From the NCBI RefSeq assembly GCF_000621125.1, contig NZ_JHZC01000006.1, forward strand, positions 289,269-353,268: a DNA stretch of 64,000 nt. The letters are read 5' to 3'. Origin of the DNA: Maribacter antarcticus DSM 21422. Lineage in GTDB: Bacteria > Bacteroidota > Bacteroidia > Flavobacteriales > Flavobacteriaceae. Under the pieces are notes generated by a model. That model saw only the letters and a program-made list of their open reading frames with translations, ran no database searches and was not told the origin of the DNA. Below, piece after piece: positions 17,908 through 27,105 of this stretch; the first letter of the stretch is position 1; each line of letters opens with the position of its first letter. The position numbers and the translations under genes were made by a program.

Positions 17908-18411
17908 TTAATTGAATGATTGATAAGCTACTTTCCACTCTGCTTTTTTATTCTTCCGTAAGATGACGAGGGCCGAACGAGAAATATCTTGGCTTTCATT
18001 GGTCTTAATTGTTGTTACAGTTCCATGAAAATGGTAAGCAACATAAGCTAAGTCACAGGATGCATCCACATAGTCAATTATTATTTCATCGTAGTTTATC
18101 TTAATACTTTTAAATGCTTCGCGAATAGGTTTGAAGTCCACCTTGCCCATTTGAATAGGGGGCTTGCCTTCTGACTCCATATATAAAAAGTCGCTAGTAA
18201 AAAAATCAGTCCATTTATTAAATGTTAGGCTGTCCGATAGGTCTCTGGTCATAACGGCATCATGCATAGAAAGTACAACTTGTTTTATATTAACAGAATC
18301 AATTTTAGTCGAATTTTTAGTTATACTTTTTGTTTCCTTGTCTTTTTCAGGGTTGGTATTACAAGAAAAAAGTACGGTCGCCAAGATCAATATGGTACAT
18401 AGCTTTTTCAT
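17908..18411 (-). CDS. NTF2-like (SnoaL/DUF4440-type) lipoprotein
   Basis: 167 residues. Lipoprotein signal with lipobox VLFSC (Cys17), a Lys/Thr-rich linker, then a small alpha+beta domain (about 45-167) with WTDFFTSDFLYMESEG and the closing strand WKVAYQSFN, typical of NTF2-like folds. Such domains bind small hydrophobic molecules or act as hydrolases/isomerases; here the role is unknown. Resembles the lipoprotein at 63435-63950. Confidence 0.75.
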   Translation of the reverse strand: MKKLCTILILATVLFSCNTNPEKDKETKSITKNSTKIDSVNIKQVVLSMHDAVMTRDLSDSLTFNKWTDFFTSDFLYMESEGKPPIQMGKVDFKPIREAFKSIKINYDEIIIDYVDASCDLAYVAYHFHGTVTTIKTNESQDISRSALVILRKNKKAEWKVAYQSFN

Positions 18412-18453
18412 TTTCTTTTATTGTTTTTGTCGATATATGTGGTTGCTAAACTT

Positions 18454-18652
18454 ACTGCTAACGGCTAAGATATAAGTAGTGCAGGAGCAGAGCAGTACGC
18501 ACCTTCCTTATTTTACACTTAGTTAAAGCAGTTTTTTTGTGTTTATTTTTTGTTATAAATCGCAAATCAAACTGTTTTAGCAGACCTTCTAAAAATACGC
18601 AAACCTTTTGATATTGACCAAGCTCCGCATTACGTATAGGTCTTGTTAGCGG
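18454..18652 (-). repeat. attC-like site 14 (class IV, repeated cassette copy b)
   Basis: Left box ACTGCTAAC (18454-18462), right box GTTAGCGG (18645-18652). Confidence 0.8.
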
Positions 18653-19044
18653 TTTTATGTAACCCGAACCAAACGCTAAAAGACAAGCCATTCCTGTAAT
18701 TCCTGTAGATTTTTCCACTTTTAACCTGCAGCGATACACCTAAGCAGACATAAAAAAATTAGGAGGTATAGAAGGTTTACAAATACCGGCAAGCCACAAG
18801 TTCGTTCGCCTATCGATTGCGCAACAGCTGCGTTGTGGCGGCAAAAGGGAAAACCCCGAAAGCTGCCCTATTTTTAAAGCCTAAGCCACACTTAAAAGAT
18901 AAACCAATGAAACTAGTAACGCAGATTTTTTGTTGCTCTGATAAACGTTCTGCTTGCGAAATGAGTAGGTCTTTTATCGGGTAAGCAGCAAACAAGGGAA
19001 AGCCCCGAAGATTATCTTACTTCTTACCACATATTACTAATAAC
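18460..19044 (-). mobile_element. Repeated cassette, copy b
   Basis: Second of seven copies, 585 bp. Its right end has decayed (ACTAATAAC in place of ACCGCTAAC). The body is clearly homologous to the other copies. A 61-codon ORF (18995-18810, FAAYPIKDLLISQAERLSEQ) is open here but broken elsewhere. Confidence 0.8.
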
Positions 19045-19167
19045 GGTCTGTTTATGAGTAGTTTCGGTTAAACTTACCCTTACTTTCTAATTTACCAAAT
19101 AACTTTTTGACTTGCACTAACTTCGGAATAGCTGGGAACCACAATTAATTATAACCGTTGTTGGTAT
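19036..19167 (-). repeat. attC-like site 15 (class I-like)
   Basis: Left box ACTAATAAC, right end AATTAATTATAACCGTT and right box GTTGGTAT (19160-19167), which differs by transitions from ATGCTAAC at 20985-20992. Confidence 0.6.
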
Positions 19168-19171
19168 TTTG

Positions 19172-19873
19172 TTATTTCTTTTTATTCCGTCGTTCTTTTT
19201 CAAATTCTTCAGTTCTTTTTATTTGCTCCTCAAGATTCCACTCAAAGTTGAATCTGTTTTTTAAATGTTCAGCTAATGGTCCAAGTCCAATTTTTGCTCT
19301 TCTTTTATCAATGTTAACGGGGTCGTATATAGGCCATACATTAAAAGTTTTAGTATCTGGATAGTACTTCATTTGTCCTCCATAAATTTGCAAATCACCT
19401 CTCTCTGTAGCAATTCTATCTTCTGCTCTCACTAAAAATCTAGGGTTCAGCTGTTTCTCATCTACAGCTTTCCTCATTAAAGGGAGGTACTTAATTCTGA
19501 TGTCATTGTCTGAATGTTGAATTACGGCACAAATAGTAATATTTCCTTGTTCGCCTATAATGTCTATGTCCGGCCATCCGTAATTATCAAGAATTTCTTT
19601 TATTTTTTTTTCATTGACAGGGTGATTTCGTTCGTATATTTCCTGATATTTATTTGCTTGTTCAGAATCTACCCCATATTTTCCCATCATAGCATCTCGT
19701 AAGCGTATAGGCTCTTGCTCAGCTCTGTATACCGTATCTAGAATAGCAATAAGGTGTTCACTATCAAGCAAAAATTCTTTTTCTGGTTGTTGTTCTTGGC
19801 TTGTCTTTTTCTCTTGGGCGCAAGATGTTGTTGCCAAAACAATTAGTAGGAATGAAAAATTTAATGTTTTCAT
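19172..19873 (-). CDS. DUF6624-family lipoprotein
   Basis: 233 residues from ATG 19873, chosen because it gives a lipoprotein signal (MKTLNFSFLLIVLATTSC) and leaves the upstream gene intact; an upstream in-frame ATG at 19897 would overlap it. The DUF6624 pattern is visible: YRAEQEPIRLRDAM, DNYGWPDIDIIGEQGN, NPRFLVRAEDRIATERGDLQ and YGGQ. Function unknown; anchored in the envelope. Second gene of a cassette behind a serine hydrolase. Confidence 0.82.
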   Translation of the reverse strand: MKTLNFSFLLIVLATTSCAQEKKTSQEQQPEKEFLLDSEHLIAILDTVYRAEQEPIRLRDAMMGKYGVDSEQANKYQEIYERNHPVNEKKIKEILDNYGWPDIDIIGEQGNITICAVIQHSDNDIRIKYLPLMRKAVDEKQLNPRFLVRAEDRIATERGDLQIYGGQMKYYPDTKTFNVWPIYDPVNIDKRRAKIGLGPLAEHLKNRFNFEWNLEEQIKRTEEFEKERRNKKK

Positions 19874-19883
19874 TAGGGATAAA

Positions 19884-20972
19884 TTAGTTGTTATCAAGAG
19901 TTTTCATTAATTCAAAACTTAAATCGTTGATTATACGACTTTTATTGCTGTAAGTAGATACATTAGAGAGTATAATTATTCCGTTTTTATTAGTGCTATC
20001 AATAATTAGTGAGGATGAATATCCTCCAGTTCCACCGTTATGCTTATACCAAATATCACCAGATTTTCTATTGATAATTTCCCAACCTAACCCATAGTCA
20101 GAAATGGTATTGATAGTGAACGTTTTTGTTCTTGTAAGTTTTAGTTCTTTATTTGTATTATCAAATTGAGCCAATGCAAATTTAGACAGATCTTCTACTG
20201 TTGATAGCATAGCTCCGGACCCTGCTAAAACACTCAAATCCCAATTGGGCACTTTGTTTCCAGATTCGTCAAGTCCTTTTATTATTAATCCCTCTACGTT
20301 TTCTCGTTTGGTAGTTGAATTAGTCATATTGTATTTTGATAATATATATTTATATAATATGTTTTCATAGCTTGAGTTTTCTATATTACACAGCACATAG
20401 CCTAATAGTCCACAACCTAAATTTGAATACTCATAATGTTCACCAGAGATGTTTACTAACTCTAACTGGTTAGACAGGTATGATTCTAATTTTTCACGAG
20501 TGTATTTTTGATATGGATTTTTGAGGTTTGCTAATGCAAGGTTTAAATTTGAAGGTAGTCTGGGAAGTCCAGAAGTATGGTTTGCTAGTTGTTTAAATGA
20601 TAGTTCTGTGCCATTATTAAGTTTTACATGTATATAACTATTAATTTTATCATCTAAGTTAAGTTTTTTGTCTAATGCAAAATTAGCAAGTAGTGTAGCA
20701 GTGAAAACTTTAGTTATTGAGCCTATTTCAAAAACAGATTTATAATTATCGACATTAAAAATAGACTCATTCTCTAGTTTAACTCCATCATAATTTACAG
20801 CCCCATTTTTTATAATCCCAATTGAAAGCTCAGTTTGGTTCGGGAAGTCTTTGGCTTTTTTAAGGATTAGGTCAGTTTGTTTTTTAGCTAAACTATTCGA
20901 TAGTGTGTTTTCTTGACTATTACCACAAGCACATAGTAAGAATAGAAAAAGAATATATTGATATTTGCGCAT
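19884..20972 (-). CDS. Beta-lactamase-family serine hydrolase lipoprotein
   Basis: 362 residues. Lipobox LLCAC (Cys16). PF00144 domain with SITK (Ser85-Lys88), the Tyr motif YSNLGCGLLGY (about 180) and HNGG in YKHNGGTGGYSS near residue 325. No C-terminal extension, so closest in size to AmpC-like enzymes, but the motif set is that of esterases and peptidases as well. First gene of its cassette; starts 12 bp from the boundary. Confidence 0.9.
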   Translation of the reverse strand: MRKYQYILFLFLLCACGNSQENTLSNSLAKKQTDLILKKAKDFPNQTELSIGIIKNGAVNYDGVKLENESIFNVDNYKSVFEIGSITKVFTATLLANFALDKKLNLDDKINSYIHVKLNNGTELSFKQLANHTSGLPRLPSNLNLALANLKNPYQKYTREKLESYLSNQLELVNISGEHYEYSNLGCGLLGYVLCNIENSSYENILYKYILSKYNMTNSTTKRENVEGLIIKGLDESGNKVPNWDLSVLAGSGAMLSTVEDLSKFALAQFDNTNKELKLTRTKTFTINTISDYGLGWEIINRKSGDIWYKHNGGTGGYSSSLIIDSTNKNGIIILSNVSTYSNKSRIINDLSFELMKTLDNN

Positions 20973-20984
20973 AGTTCATTATAA

Positions 20985-21182
20985 ATGCTAACGCCAAAGC
21001 TATAGGTAGTGCGGGAGCAGAGCAGTACGTATCTTCCTTACTTTACACTTAGCTGAAGCATTTTTTTTGTGTTTATTTTTTGTTTTAAATGCCAAATCAA
21101 ACTGTTTTGGCAGACCTCCTAAAAATACGCAAACCTTTTGATATTGACCAAGTCCCGCATTACGTATAGGTCTTGTTAGCGG
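20985..21182 (-). repeat. attC-like site 16 (class IV, repeated cassette copy c)
   Basis: Left box ATGCTAAC (20985-20992), right box GTTAGCGG (21175-21182), exact partner ACCGCTAAC at 21569-21577. Confidence 0.8.
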
Positions 21183-21576
21183 TTTTATGTAACCCGAACC
21201 AAACGCTAAAAGACAAGCTATTCCTATAATACCCCCGTAGATTTTGCCGCTTTTAACATGCAGCGATACACCTTAACAGACATAAAAAAAATTAAGAGGT
21301 ATAGAAGGTTTATAAATACGGGCAAGCCACAAGTCTGTCTGGATATTTATGACGCAACAGTTGCGTTGTGGCGGCAAAAGGGAAGACCCCGAAAGTTGCG
21401 CTATTTCTAAAGGCTAAGCCACACTTAAAAGATAAACCAATGCAATTGGTGCCGTAGATTTTTTTTTGCTCTGACAAACGTTCTGCTTGCGAAATGAGTA
21501 GGTCTCTTATAGGGTAAGCAGCAAAAAAGGGAAAGCTTCGAAGATTATCTTACTTCTTACCATATATTACCGCTAA
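20990..21576 (-). mobile_element. Repeated cassette, copy c
   Basis: Third of seven copies, 587 bp, with breakpoints at the AAC cores on both sides. Followed by a class I site very similar to those after copies a and d. Confidence 0.82.
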
Positions 21577-21705
21577 CGTGATGTGTATGGTTAGTTGCGT
21601 GTTTCAGCAACTAAACTAGTAAACAAATGCCTACTAGAGGCAATTCCGAAGGAATTCTCTAGTAGGCAATAACCTAGCAATTGATTATACACGGTGTTAC
21701 CAAAC
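21569..21705 (-). repeat. attC-like site 17 (class I with enlarged inner hairpin)
   Basis: Left box ACCGCTAAC, right box GTTACCAAAC (21696-21705). In place of the usual inner hairpin it has a long perfect one: GCCTACTAGAG paired with CTCTAGTAGGC (about 21630-21668), with AATTCC/GGAATT nested inside. Confidence 0.8.
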
Positions 21706-21716
21706 GTTTTTATGTA

Positions 21717-23117
21717 TTATTTAAGATGTGCTAAAACCCAGTTTGATATTTCTTTCAATACTATTGGAGAAATTGTTTGTTCTATTAATTCATATTCATC
21801 CATTTCACCTGTTTTACTTTCTTGAAAAAGATGATTTAAACCTTGTAATTTTAGAATTTTATAGTCCTTATTCTTTCCTTTACTTAAGGCATCTTTGATT
21901 CCTTTTTGATTTATTTCTGCCAATACTTGTGTATCATTAGTTCCATTTAAGGATAAGACAGGAATACTTAATTTTTCAATTTCATTGGCAGGATTGTAGT
22001 TATAAAAATAACGAATCCAAGGGGTGGTTCTTGTTTCAATTAAACCTTTTATAATTTCAGAAACTTTAGCATCATTTCCAACCAAAGGTTTTAGGATTGG
22101 CGCAATGGTAGCATTGTAATGTGTGGTAAGTTCACTTTTAATAGCTGATATTTCTTTATCTGATCCTGCAATTTTAATAGCTTTTCTAATGGCTTTTTCA
22201 TACGCATCTTCATCAGGCACAGGAAAAGGTCTCAGAGTTTTCGATTGTATCAGTGATAATTCACTTCCAAGAATCCCCGTAGAAGCAAGCAATACTATAA
22301 AAGAAACATCATTGGTTTGGTTTGCAGCTAGTGGAGCAATAATACCACCTTCACTATGACCTATTAGACCGATATTATTTAAATCAATGTCTGCTCTTGA
22401 TTTTAAGTAATTTACTGCACTAATTACATCTGTAGAAAAATCTTTAGTTGTTGCATTGCTGAAATTCCCTGTAGATTTACCAAAACCACGATCATCATAT
22501 CGTAATACAGCAATTCCTTTTCGGGTTAAATAATCAGCAAGTATCCAAAAAGGTTTATGATTAGAAAAAGTTTCATCTCTATCTTGTGGTCCGCTACCGC
22601 TGATTAAAATAACCACAGGAAATTTTCCATTTGTACGAGGTAAAGTCAATGTCCCAGAAAGTGACACATTTGCTTCTTCATTTTTAAAAACGACTTCTTC
22701 TTCGTTATATGGGTATGGCTTCACAGGCTCTTGAGGCCTTTTAGTAGTTTTTTCTAATTTGATTTTACCTCTTTTTAAAATCAAAGGAAGCGCAGTAGGA
22801 CCTTCGCTAAAAGTTCCTTCAAATTGTTGTGTATTTTCATTAAAATTTCCTTCGTATTTTATTCCCAAGTTGGCTCCATCAATAAATAATGCTCCATTTT
22901 TAAAAGATGTTTTTTGAGGTTTTAACCCAGACATTCTTTGGGTTGGAATTTCTATAGTGGTTACATATTTATTTTCAGTGTCTTCTATGTTAAAAATAAA
23001 ACTGATTTCTTTGCCTTCTCCTAGTTCTGCTGTTCCATACCATTTTCCGATAATGTCTTGAGAAAAACTCAAAACTGAGTATAAAAGTATGGCGATTGTT
23101 ATGTGTATTTTTTTCAT
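21717..23117 (-). CDS. Secreted alpha/beta hydrolase
   Basis: About 466 residues from ATG 23117 (signal peptide MKKIHITIAILLYSVLSFSQ). An N-terminal beta-rich domain (about 20-130, DIIGKWYGTAEL) precedes the hydrolase: oxyanion region LISGSGPQDRDE, nucleophile elbow GHSEGG, an acidic residue near LNGTNDTQV, and His in LQGLNHLFQ. Probable periplasmic carboxylesterase or peptidase. Third gene of a cassette after a sigma factor and its partner, 109 bp downstream of the partner. Confidence 0.88.
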   Translation of the reverse strand: MKKIHITIAILLYSVLSFSQDIIGKWYGTAELGEGKEISFIFNIEDTENKYVTTIEIPTQRMSGLKPQKTSFKNGALFIDGANLGIKYEGNFNENTQQFEGTFSEGPTALPLILKRGKIKLEKTTKRPQEPVKPYPYNEEEVVFKNEEANVSLSGTLTLPRTNGKFPVVILISGSGPQDRDETFSNHKPFWILADYLTRKGIAVLRYDDRGFGKSTGNFSNATTKDFSTDVISAVNYLKSRADIDLNNIGLIGHSEGGIIAPLAANQTNDVSFIVLLASTGILGSELSLIQSKTLRPFPVPDEDAYEKAIRKAIKIAGSDKEISAIKSELTTHYNATIAPILKPLVGNDAKVSEIIKGLIETRTTPWIRYFYNYNPANEIEKLSIPVLSLNGTNDTQVLAEINQKGIKDALSKGKNKDYKILKLQGLNHLFQESKTGEMDEYELIEQTISPIVLKEISNWVLAHLK

Positions 23118-23226
23118 TTTTTGATATTTAAATTTGTCAATATTTGAACGTATTTCTCCTACCCGAACAAAATTCAGAACAGAAAACAATACACTAATTA
23201 TTTATGATTATTTGATTAGAAAAGAA

Positions 23227-23823
23227 TTAGAGTTCTAGTTCCTTCAATATGTTATTTGCTGAAGTTGTTGCCTTCTTGTACTTTTTAAGTACCCATTGCG
23301 TAAATATGTATAAGACTCCAATTCCTGAAGGCACTAACCAATTCAGTTTTTCTGTCACTGTAAAAACATCAATACCTTTCATGATTTTACTAAATGCAAT
23401 AACGGATAATATAAGCACTAAAAAACTAACATAAAAGCTAATTTTTTGTAGTAGCATAAATCTTGTTTCTCCTTTAGCATACTTAGTTAGAGATTCTTTG
23501 TACGTATTTTTTGAAATATTAATAGCTTTCATTTGTTGAATAGATTTTAATGAAAGAATAGGTAATATTAAACAAGAAATAATTGTTATAGCTCCTGAAA
23601 GTTGTAGATACCAAACATCCAATAATCCAAAATTACTAATGAGATATATTACCACAGCAAAACAAATTAGTGCAGCTATCGTTTCTGGGATTGAAATGTG
23701 ACGTAATTTATTTTCATAACGTTCCTGTGTCAGATCAATGATTAATTTATCTGTTAATACTTTTTGTTGGTCAACTTTCTGACTCATATCATTCCAAAGG
23801 GATTTCATTTCTTCTAGTTCCAT
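23227..23823 (-). CDS. Membrane protein, likely anti-sigma-type partner
   Basis: 198 residues: charged N-terminal part (MELEEMKSLWNDMSQKVDQQ), then four helices (about 45-65, 72-92, 128-150, 160-180) and a short cytoplasmic tail. Its ATG overlaps the stop of the sigma gene (TAATG), the usual sigma/anti-sigma coupling. No zinc anti-sigma motif seen. The same arrangement recurs at 47885-48938. Role as sigma regulator is inferred from position. Confidence 0.65.
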   Translation of the reverse strand: MELEEMKSLWNDMSQKVDQQKVLTDKLIIDLTQERYENKLRHISIPETIAALICFAVVIYLISNFGLLDVWYLQLSGAITIISCLILPILSLKSIQQMKAINISKNTYKESLTKYAKGETRFMLLQKISFYVSFLVLILSVIAFSKIMKGIDVFTVTEKLNWLVPSGIGVLYIFTQWVLKKYKKATTSANNILKELEL

Positions 23824-24308
23824 TATTTTTTAATTTGAGTTTTTAATTTTTGTTTAATTCTGGCTAAACGTGTGCCAATATTAGTAGTTGTAAATCCAGT
23901 AATTGTAGCTATTTCATCATAATTTTTACCTTCCAAATGAAGAAGGATGATTCCTCTTTCAACTATACTGAGTTCTTTTATATGCGCATACAAAAGCGTA
24001 ATTCGTTCTACCATTACAGTATCTACTTCATTCATTTGATTTAAAAGAAGGTTGTCTATTGATACTTGAGACCCTCTTCTTTTTTCTTTTTTCAAATTAC
24101 TGATAGCAGTATTTAATGCAATGCGATACATCCAAGTACTAATTTTAGAATTTCCTTTAAAAGAATTGTAAGATTTCCATAACTGATACACAATTTCTTG
24201 GTATAAGTCATTTTGATCTTCGGTATTATTCGAATAAATCCTTGTGACTTTATAAATAATGCCTTCGTTTTCTTTTATATCCTGAATAAACTCTTTTTTT
24301 GTATGCAT
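23823..24308 (-). CDS. ECF RNA polymerase sigma factor
   Basis: 161 residues: region 2 (about 15-80) with DLYQEIVYQLWKSYNSF and STWMYRIALNTAISNLK; region 4 (about 108-158) with LHLEGKNYDEIATITGFTTT. Promoter-proximal gene of a three-gene cassette (sigma, membrane partner, alpha/beta hydrolase). Cassette ends 21696-21705 and 24422-24431 match with one change. Confidence 0.92.
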   Translation of the reverse strand: MHTKKEFIQDIKENEGIIYKVTRIYSNNTEDQNDLYQEIVYQLWKSYNSFKGNSKISTWMYRIALNTAISNLKKEKRRGSQVSIDNLLLNQMNEVDTVMVERITLLYAHIKELSIVERGIILLHLEGKNYDEIATITGFTTTNIGTRLARIKQKLKTQIKK

Positions 24309-24421
24309 TTTAAGTTTAGTGACACTCTATTAGTATAAGAAGTATTTAAAAAATCACAAAAAAATGTGTTTTTATTTTATTAATTTTTTAATCTACTAAA
24401 AATGAGAATCGTAAATTCTAT

Positions 24422-24478
24422 GTGTGGTAACGGTTCGGCTAAACTGCATTGAAATGCAGTTTAGGTTTTGTTAGCTAC
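24422..24478 (-). repeat. attC-like site 18 (shortest, 57 bp)
   Basis: Left box GTGTGGTAAC, hairpin CTAAACTGCATT-GAA-ATGCAGTTTAG, right box GTTAGCTAC (24470-24478), exact partner GTAGCTAAC at 26176-26184. Confidence 0.8.
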
Positions 24479-24613
24479 TTTTTAATATTTGTCGTTGTTG
24501 CCATCTTTGTCCTGTTGCTTTAAAGAAACTCTTAATTAAGCACGAATAGCTGTCCCAAAAGCTATCTATAGTTTCAGGCAATCAGTTACAGTTCCATGGT
24601 ACAATACTTATTT

Positions 24614-25471
24614 CTATTTATTCATAATTACAGATGCTATTATTGAATTGTCTTTTTTATTTTGAACATGTTTCGAGTTACTCAATAATACTGTATGTTT
24701 AAGAGTTGGGAAAATTTTCTTAGCGCGTTTTATCATTTTACCACCAGGGAAAATGATGTCATTTTCTGCACCAATCAATGTTATTGGTGTTTGGATTTTT
24801 GAGGCTTCACTTGTTTTTATTACTGGAACAGGAGTAAAGTCCATAATGAAATGTGAAAATACTGCCCCTAAGTATTGCTGTGCAAAGTCATCCTTTTCAG
24901 TAAATGCTGAATCTAGAAACCGTTCGAGATATTTCGTTTTTTTCGTTTTCATAAAACGCTTCATTGGGATAAAGAACTTGAATAAGACTTTTAGAGGATT
25001 GCCGTTAACAACATAAGCAGGAGCGGATAGGTATACTTCCTTTATTTTATGTTCATTGTTAATTAATGTTTTTAGTATAACTAGTCCTCCAAAAGAGAAT
25101 CCTGCCATAGTAACATCCTCCAACTCTAATTTATCAATGACCTCATTCATCCATTGACCATAGGAATCATCTTTCATGCTCAGTCTTGTTTCAGCACTTT
25201 TATTTGGTTGAGCAAGAACATCTACTGAATAAATCGAAAAGGAGTCAATTAAATCTACATAGGTTTCCAGTGCAATAGGTGAGCAACCGTTTGATCCATG
25301 AATTAGAATAATTGGTGGTTTTGATAGATTCCCTGCTATAATAACATTGGTTTTACCGAAACTAGTTTCGAGTACTCGGGTAGTGTGTGGAATGTCTAAC
25401 TCTGCCAATTTTGCATCATATAGTGATAGAATTTTATGTTTACCATTTTCAGTTTTGTAAAGCGACTCCAT
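24614..25471 (-). CDS. Cytoplasmic alpha/beta hydrolase
   Basis: 285 residues without signal peptide. Oxyanion region LIHGSNG, nucleophile elbow GFSFGG, acid in GAENDIIFPG and His in NSKHV complete a plausible triad. A divergent TetR gene starts 59 bp away, and the cassette's ends match exactly (GTTAGCTAC/GTAGCTAAC), so enzyme and repressor travel together. Likely a regulated esterase or lipase; substrate unknown. Confidence 0.88.
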   Translation of the reverse strand: MESLYKTENGKHKILSLYDAKLAELDIPHTTRVLETSFGKTNVIIAGNLSKPPIILIHGSNGCSPIALETYVDLIDSFSIYSVDVLAQPNKSAETRLSMKDDSYGQWMNEVIDKLELEDVTMAGFSFGGLVILKTLINNEHKIKEVYLSAPAYVVNGNPLKVLFKFFIPMKRFMKTKKTKYLERFLDSAFTEKDDFAQQYLGAVFSHFIMDFTPVPVIKTSEASKIQTPITLIGAENDIIFPGGKMIKRAKKIFPTLKHTVLLSNSKHVQNKKDNSIIASVIMNK

Positions 25472-25530
25472 AATTTTACTTAATTTTAGGATGAATTTAC
25501 TAAAAAATAGTTATTAGGACAAGTTTACTA
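25472..25530. promoter_or_regulatory. Divergent promoter/operator region of hydrolase and TetR genes
   Basis: 59 bp between the two divergent starts. Contains repeated TTTACT(T/A)A elements (around 25480, 25497 and 25523), possible half-sites for the TetR protein. The exact operator cannot be fixed by eye. Confidence 0.4.
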
Positions 25531-26160
25531 ATGAGTACTACAAAACAAAAAATATTAGACGTATCAAAGGAACTTTTTAATGAACATGGTTATGGTCAAG
25601 TAACCATACGAATGATTGCACTGAAGCTAGATATGAGTTCAGGGAATCTAAACTATCATTTCAAAAAACGTGAAGAGATTTTGGAATATTTATATTTTGA
25701 GATGGTTTTTGATTTTGATCAAAGAATTGAAACTTTATCAGAGATTGAAATATCATTTACTCAGATACGGAATGACATTCAAGATAGTATGGAAAGAATG
25801 TTGAATTACAAATTCATATGGACTGACTTGTTCAATATATTGCAGTCAAATGATAAGATTAGAGCACATTTTAATAAAGTAAACCCAAAAAGAATTTCGG
25901 GAAATGTGTTTTTATTTGATCAACTTCAGAAAATGCAATTTATGCGCATAGCAAATTTTCAAAATGAATATGAAATGCTTGCAGAACGGATGGTGAATTT
26001 TGGAGATACATGGATCTATACTTCTGAGGTTTACAAGAGGAGTAGTTCGAAGAAATATTTGGAAAGCCAAGTCAACGCAATGCTCACCATGATTTATCCA
26101 TATCTAACAAAAAAGGGAATTCAAGAATTTGAAAAATCTTTTCCAAAATGGTTTAATTAA
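25531..26160 (+). CDS. TetR/AcrR-family regulator
   Basis: 209 residues: N-terminal HTH (about 5-50) with KELFNEHGYGQVTIRMIAL and MSSGNLNYHFKKREEILEYL, then an all-helical ligand/dimer domain. One of only three array genes on the plus strand apart from the IS, opposite to cassette orientation. Stop is 15 bp from the left box of site 19, so the whole gene lies inside the cassette. Probable repressor of the divergent hydrolase and of itself. Confidence 0.9.
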   Translation: MSTTKQKILDVSKELFNEHGYGQVTIRMIALKLDMSSGNLNYHFKKREEILEYLYFEMVFDFDQRIETLSEIEISFTQIRNDIQDSMERMLNYKFIWTDLFNILQSNDKIRAHFNKVNPKRISGNVFLFDQLQKMQFMRIANFQNEYEMLAERMVNFGDTWIYTSEVYKRSSSKKYLESQVNAMLTMIYPYLTKKGIQEFEKSFPKWFN

Positions 26161-26175
26161 TCTCTTCTGCGGATT

Positions 26176-26254
26176 GTAGCTAACGTTTAGTATAAACAGT
26201 CGTTTTAATGCTGTTTATACATTTTAATGCTGTTTATACATTGTAACCTGCTGG
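26176..26254 (-). repeat. attC-like site 19 (short, with a tandem duplication)
   Basis: Left box GTAGCTAAC, arm GTATAAACAG; the right arm TTTTAATGCTGTTTATACA appears twice in tandem (about 26203-26242). Right end GTAACCTGC is altered from the usual GTTACC. Confidence 0.7.
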
Positions 26255-26872
26255 TATTTTGTTTTTTATCGCAATAGCACAAGTTATTATCCAAATAATG
26301 AACAGTGTCTCAATAGTTCGCTGATATAGGCCAATATATTCAGGATTGAAACCAGAGAACAACAAATAGATAAATAGTATGCTTATTATTCCATAAGTGA
26401 TTGCTTGTATTGATAATCTATTATAATTCGGTAGTTGTTTTAAGCCAATACCAATGAGGATAATGCTAATAGGAACGAATATATATGTCAATAACCCTGT
26501 TAGATTATGAATTACCTGGGAAATACTTGGGTCAACAAATTCTTTGTTACAACCACTGTCACATGGGAAGAATCCAACAATTACTGTGGCCAAACCGTAA
26601 AATATACCTAGGCCACAAAATCCTATTTTGGTCAGTTTAGATGGCTGAAAATATTTAAATCCCAGAAAACAAAAAATAGTAAGAAGAATTCCACTTGGGA
26701 TAAATCCAAAGGTTCTTAAAATTATTCCATACTCAGTGTCAATTGCATAGGTTTCACTTATAAACTGACTTGTTAAGCTATAGTTTTCAATTAGAATTCC
26801 ACCTATGATTGAAGAAACAACAAAGAGACCAACTCCAAGTATTCCGATAAAAAATGTAATTTTATTATTCAT
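26234..26872 (-). CDS. DUF998-family integral membrane protein
   Basis: 212 residues, six helices. Family features: SQFISETYAIDTEYGIILRT after helix 1 and GFFPCDSGC (about 108-116) at the start of a loop. Last residues (PAGYNV) are encoded inside site 19. Diverged from the DUF998 protein at 5070-5681, so an independent capture and not a recent duplicate. Function unknown. Confidence 0.85.
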   Translation of the reverse strand: MNNKITFFIGILGVGLFVVSSIIGGILIENYSLTSQFISETYAIDTEYGIILRTFGFIPSGILLTIFCFLGFKYFQPSKLTKIGFCGLGIFYGLATVIVGFFPCDSGCNKEFVDPSISQVIHNLTGLLTYIFVPISIILIGIGLKQLPNYNRLSIQAITYGIISILFIYLLFSGFNPEYIGLYQRTIETLFIIWIITCAIAIKNKIPAGYNV

Positions 26873-26907
26873 CTGTGTATTCGTTTAATTCTTAATTTTT
26901 TCCACTT

Positions 26908-27105
26908 GCTGGTAACGCCAAAGCTATAGGTAGTGCAGGAGCAGAGAAGTACGCATCTTCCTTATTGTACACTTAGCTAAAGCAGTTTTTTTGTGTTTAT
27001 TTTTGTTTTAAATGTCAAATCAAACTATTTTGGCGGACCTTCTAAAAATAAGCAAACCCTTTGATATTGCCCAAGCGCCAGATTACGTATAGGCTTTGTT
27101 AGCGG
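26908..27105 (-). repeat. attC-like site 20 (class IV, repeated cassette copy d)
   Basis: Left box GCTGGTAAC (26908-26916), right box GTTAGCGG (27098-27105). Confidence 0.8.

Noticed and set aside
18458..18739. 93-codon ORF through site 14 and repeated cassette copy b
   Set aside because: Most of it is recombination-site sequence and the frame is not open in the other six copies.
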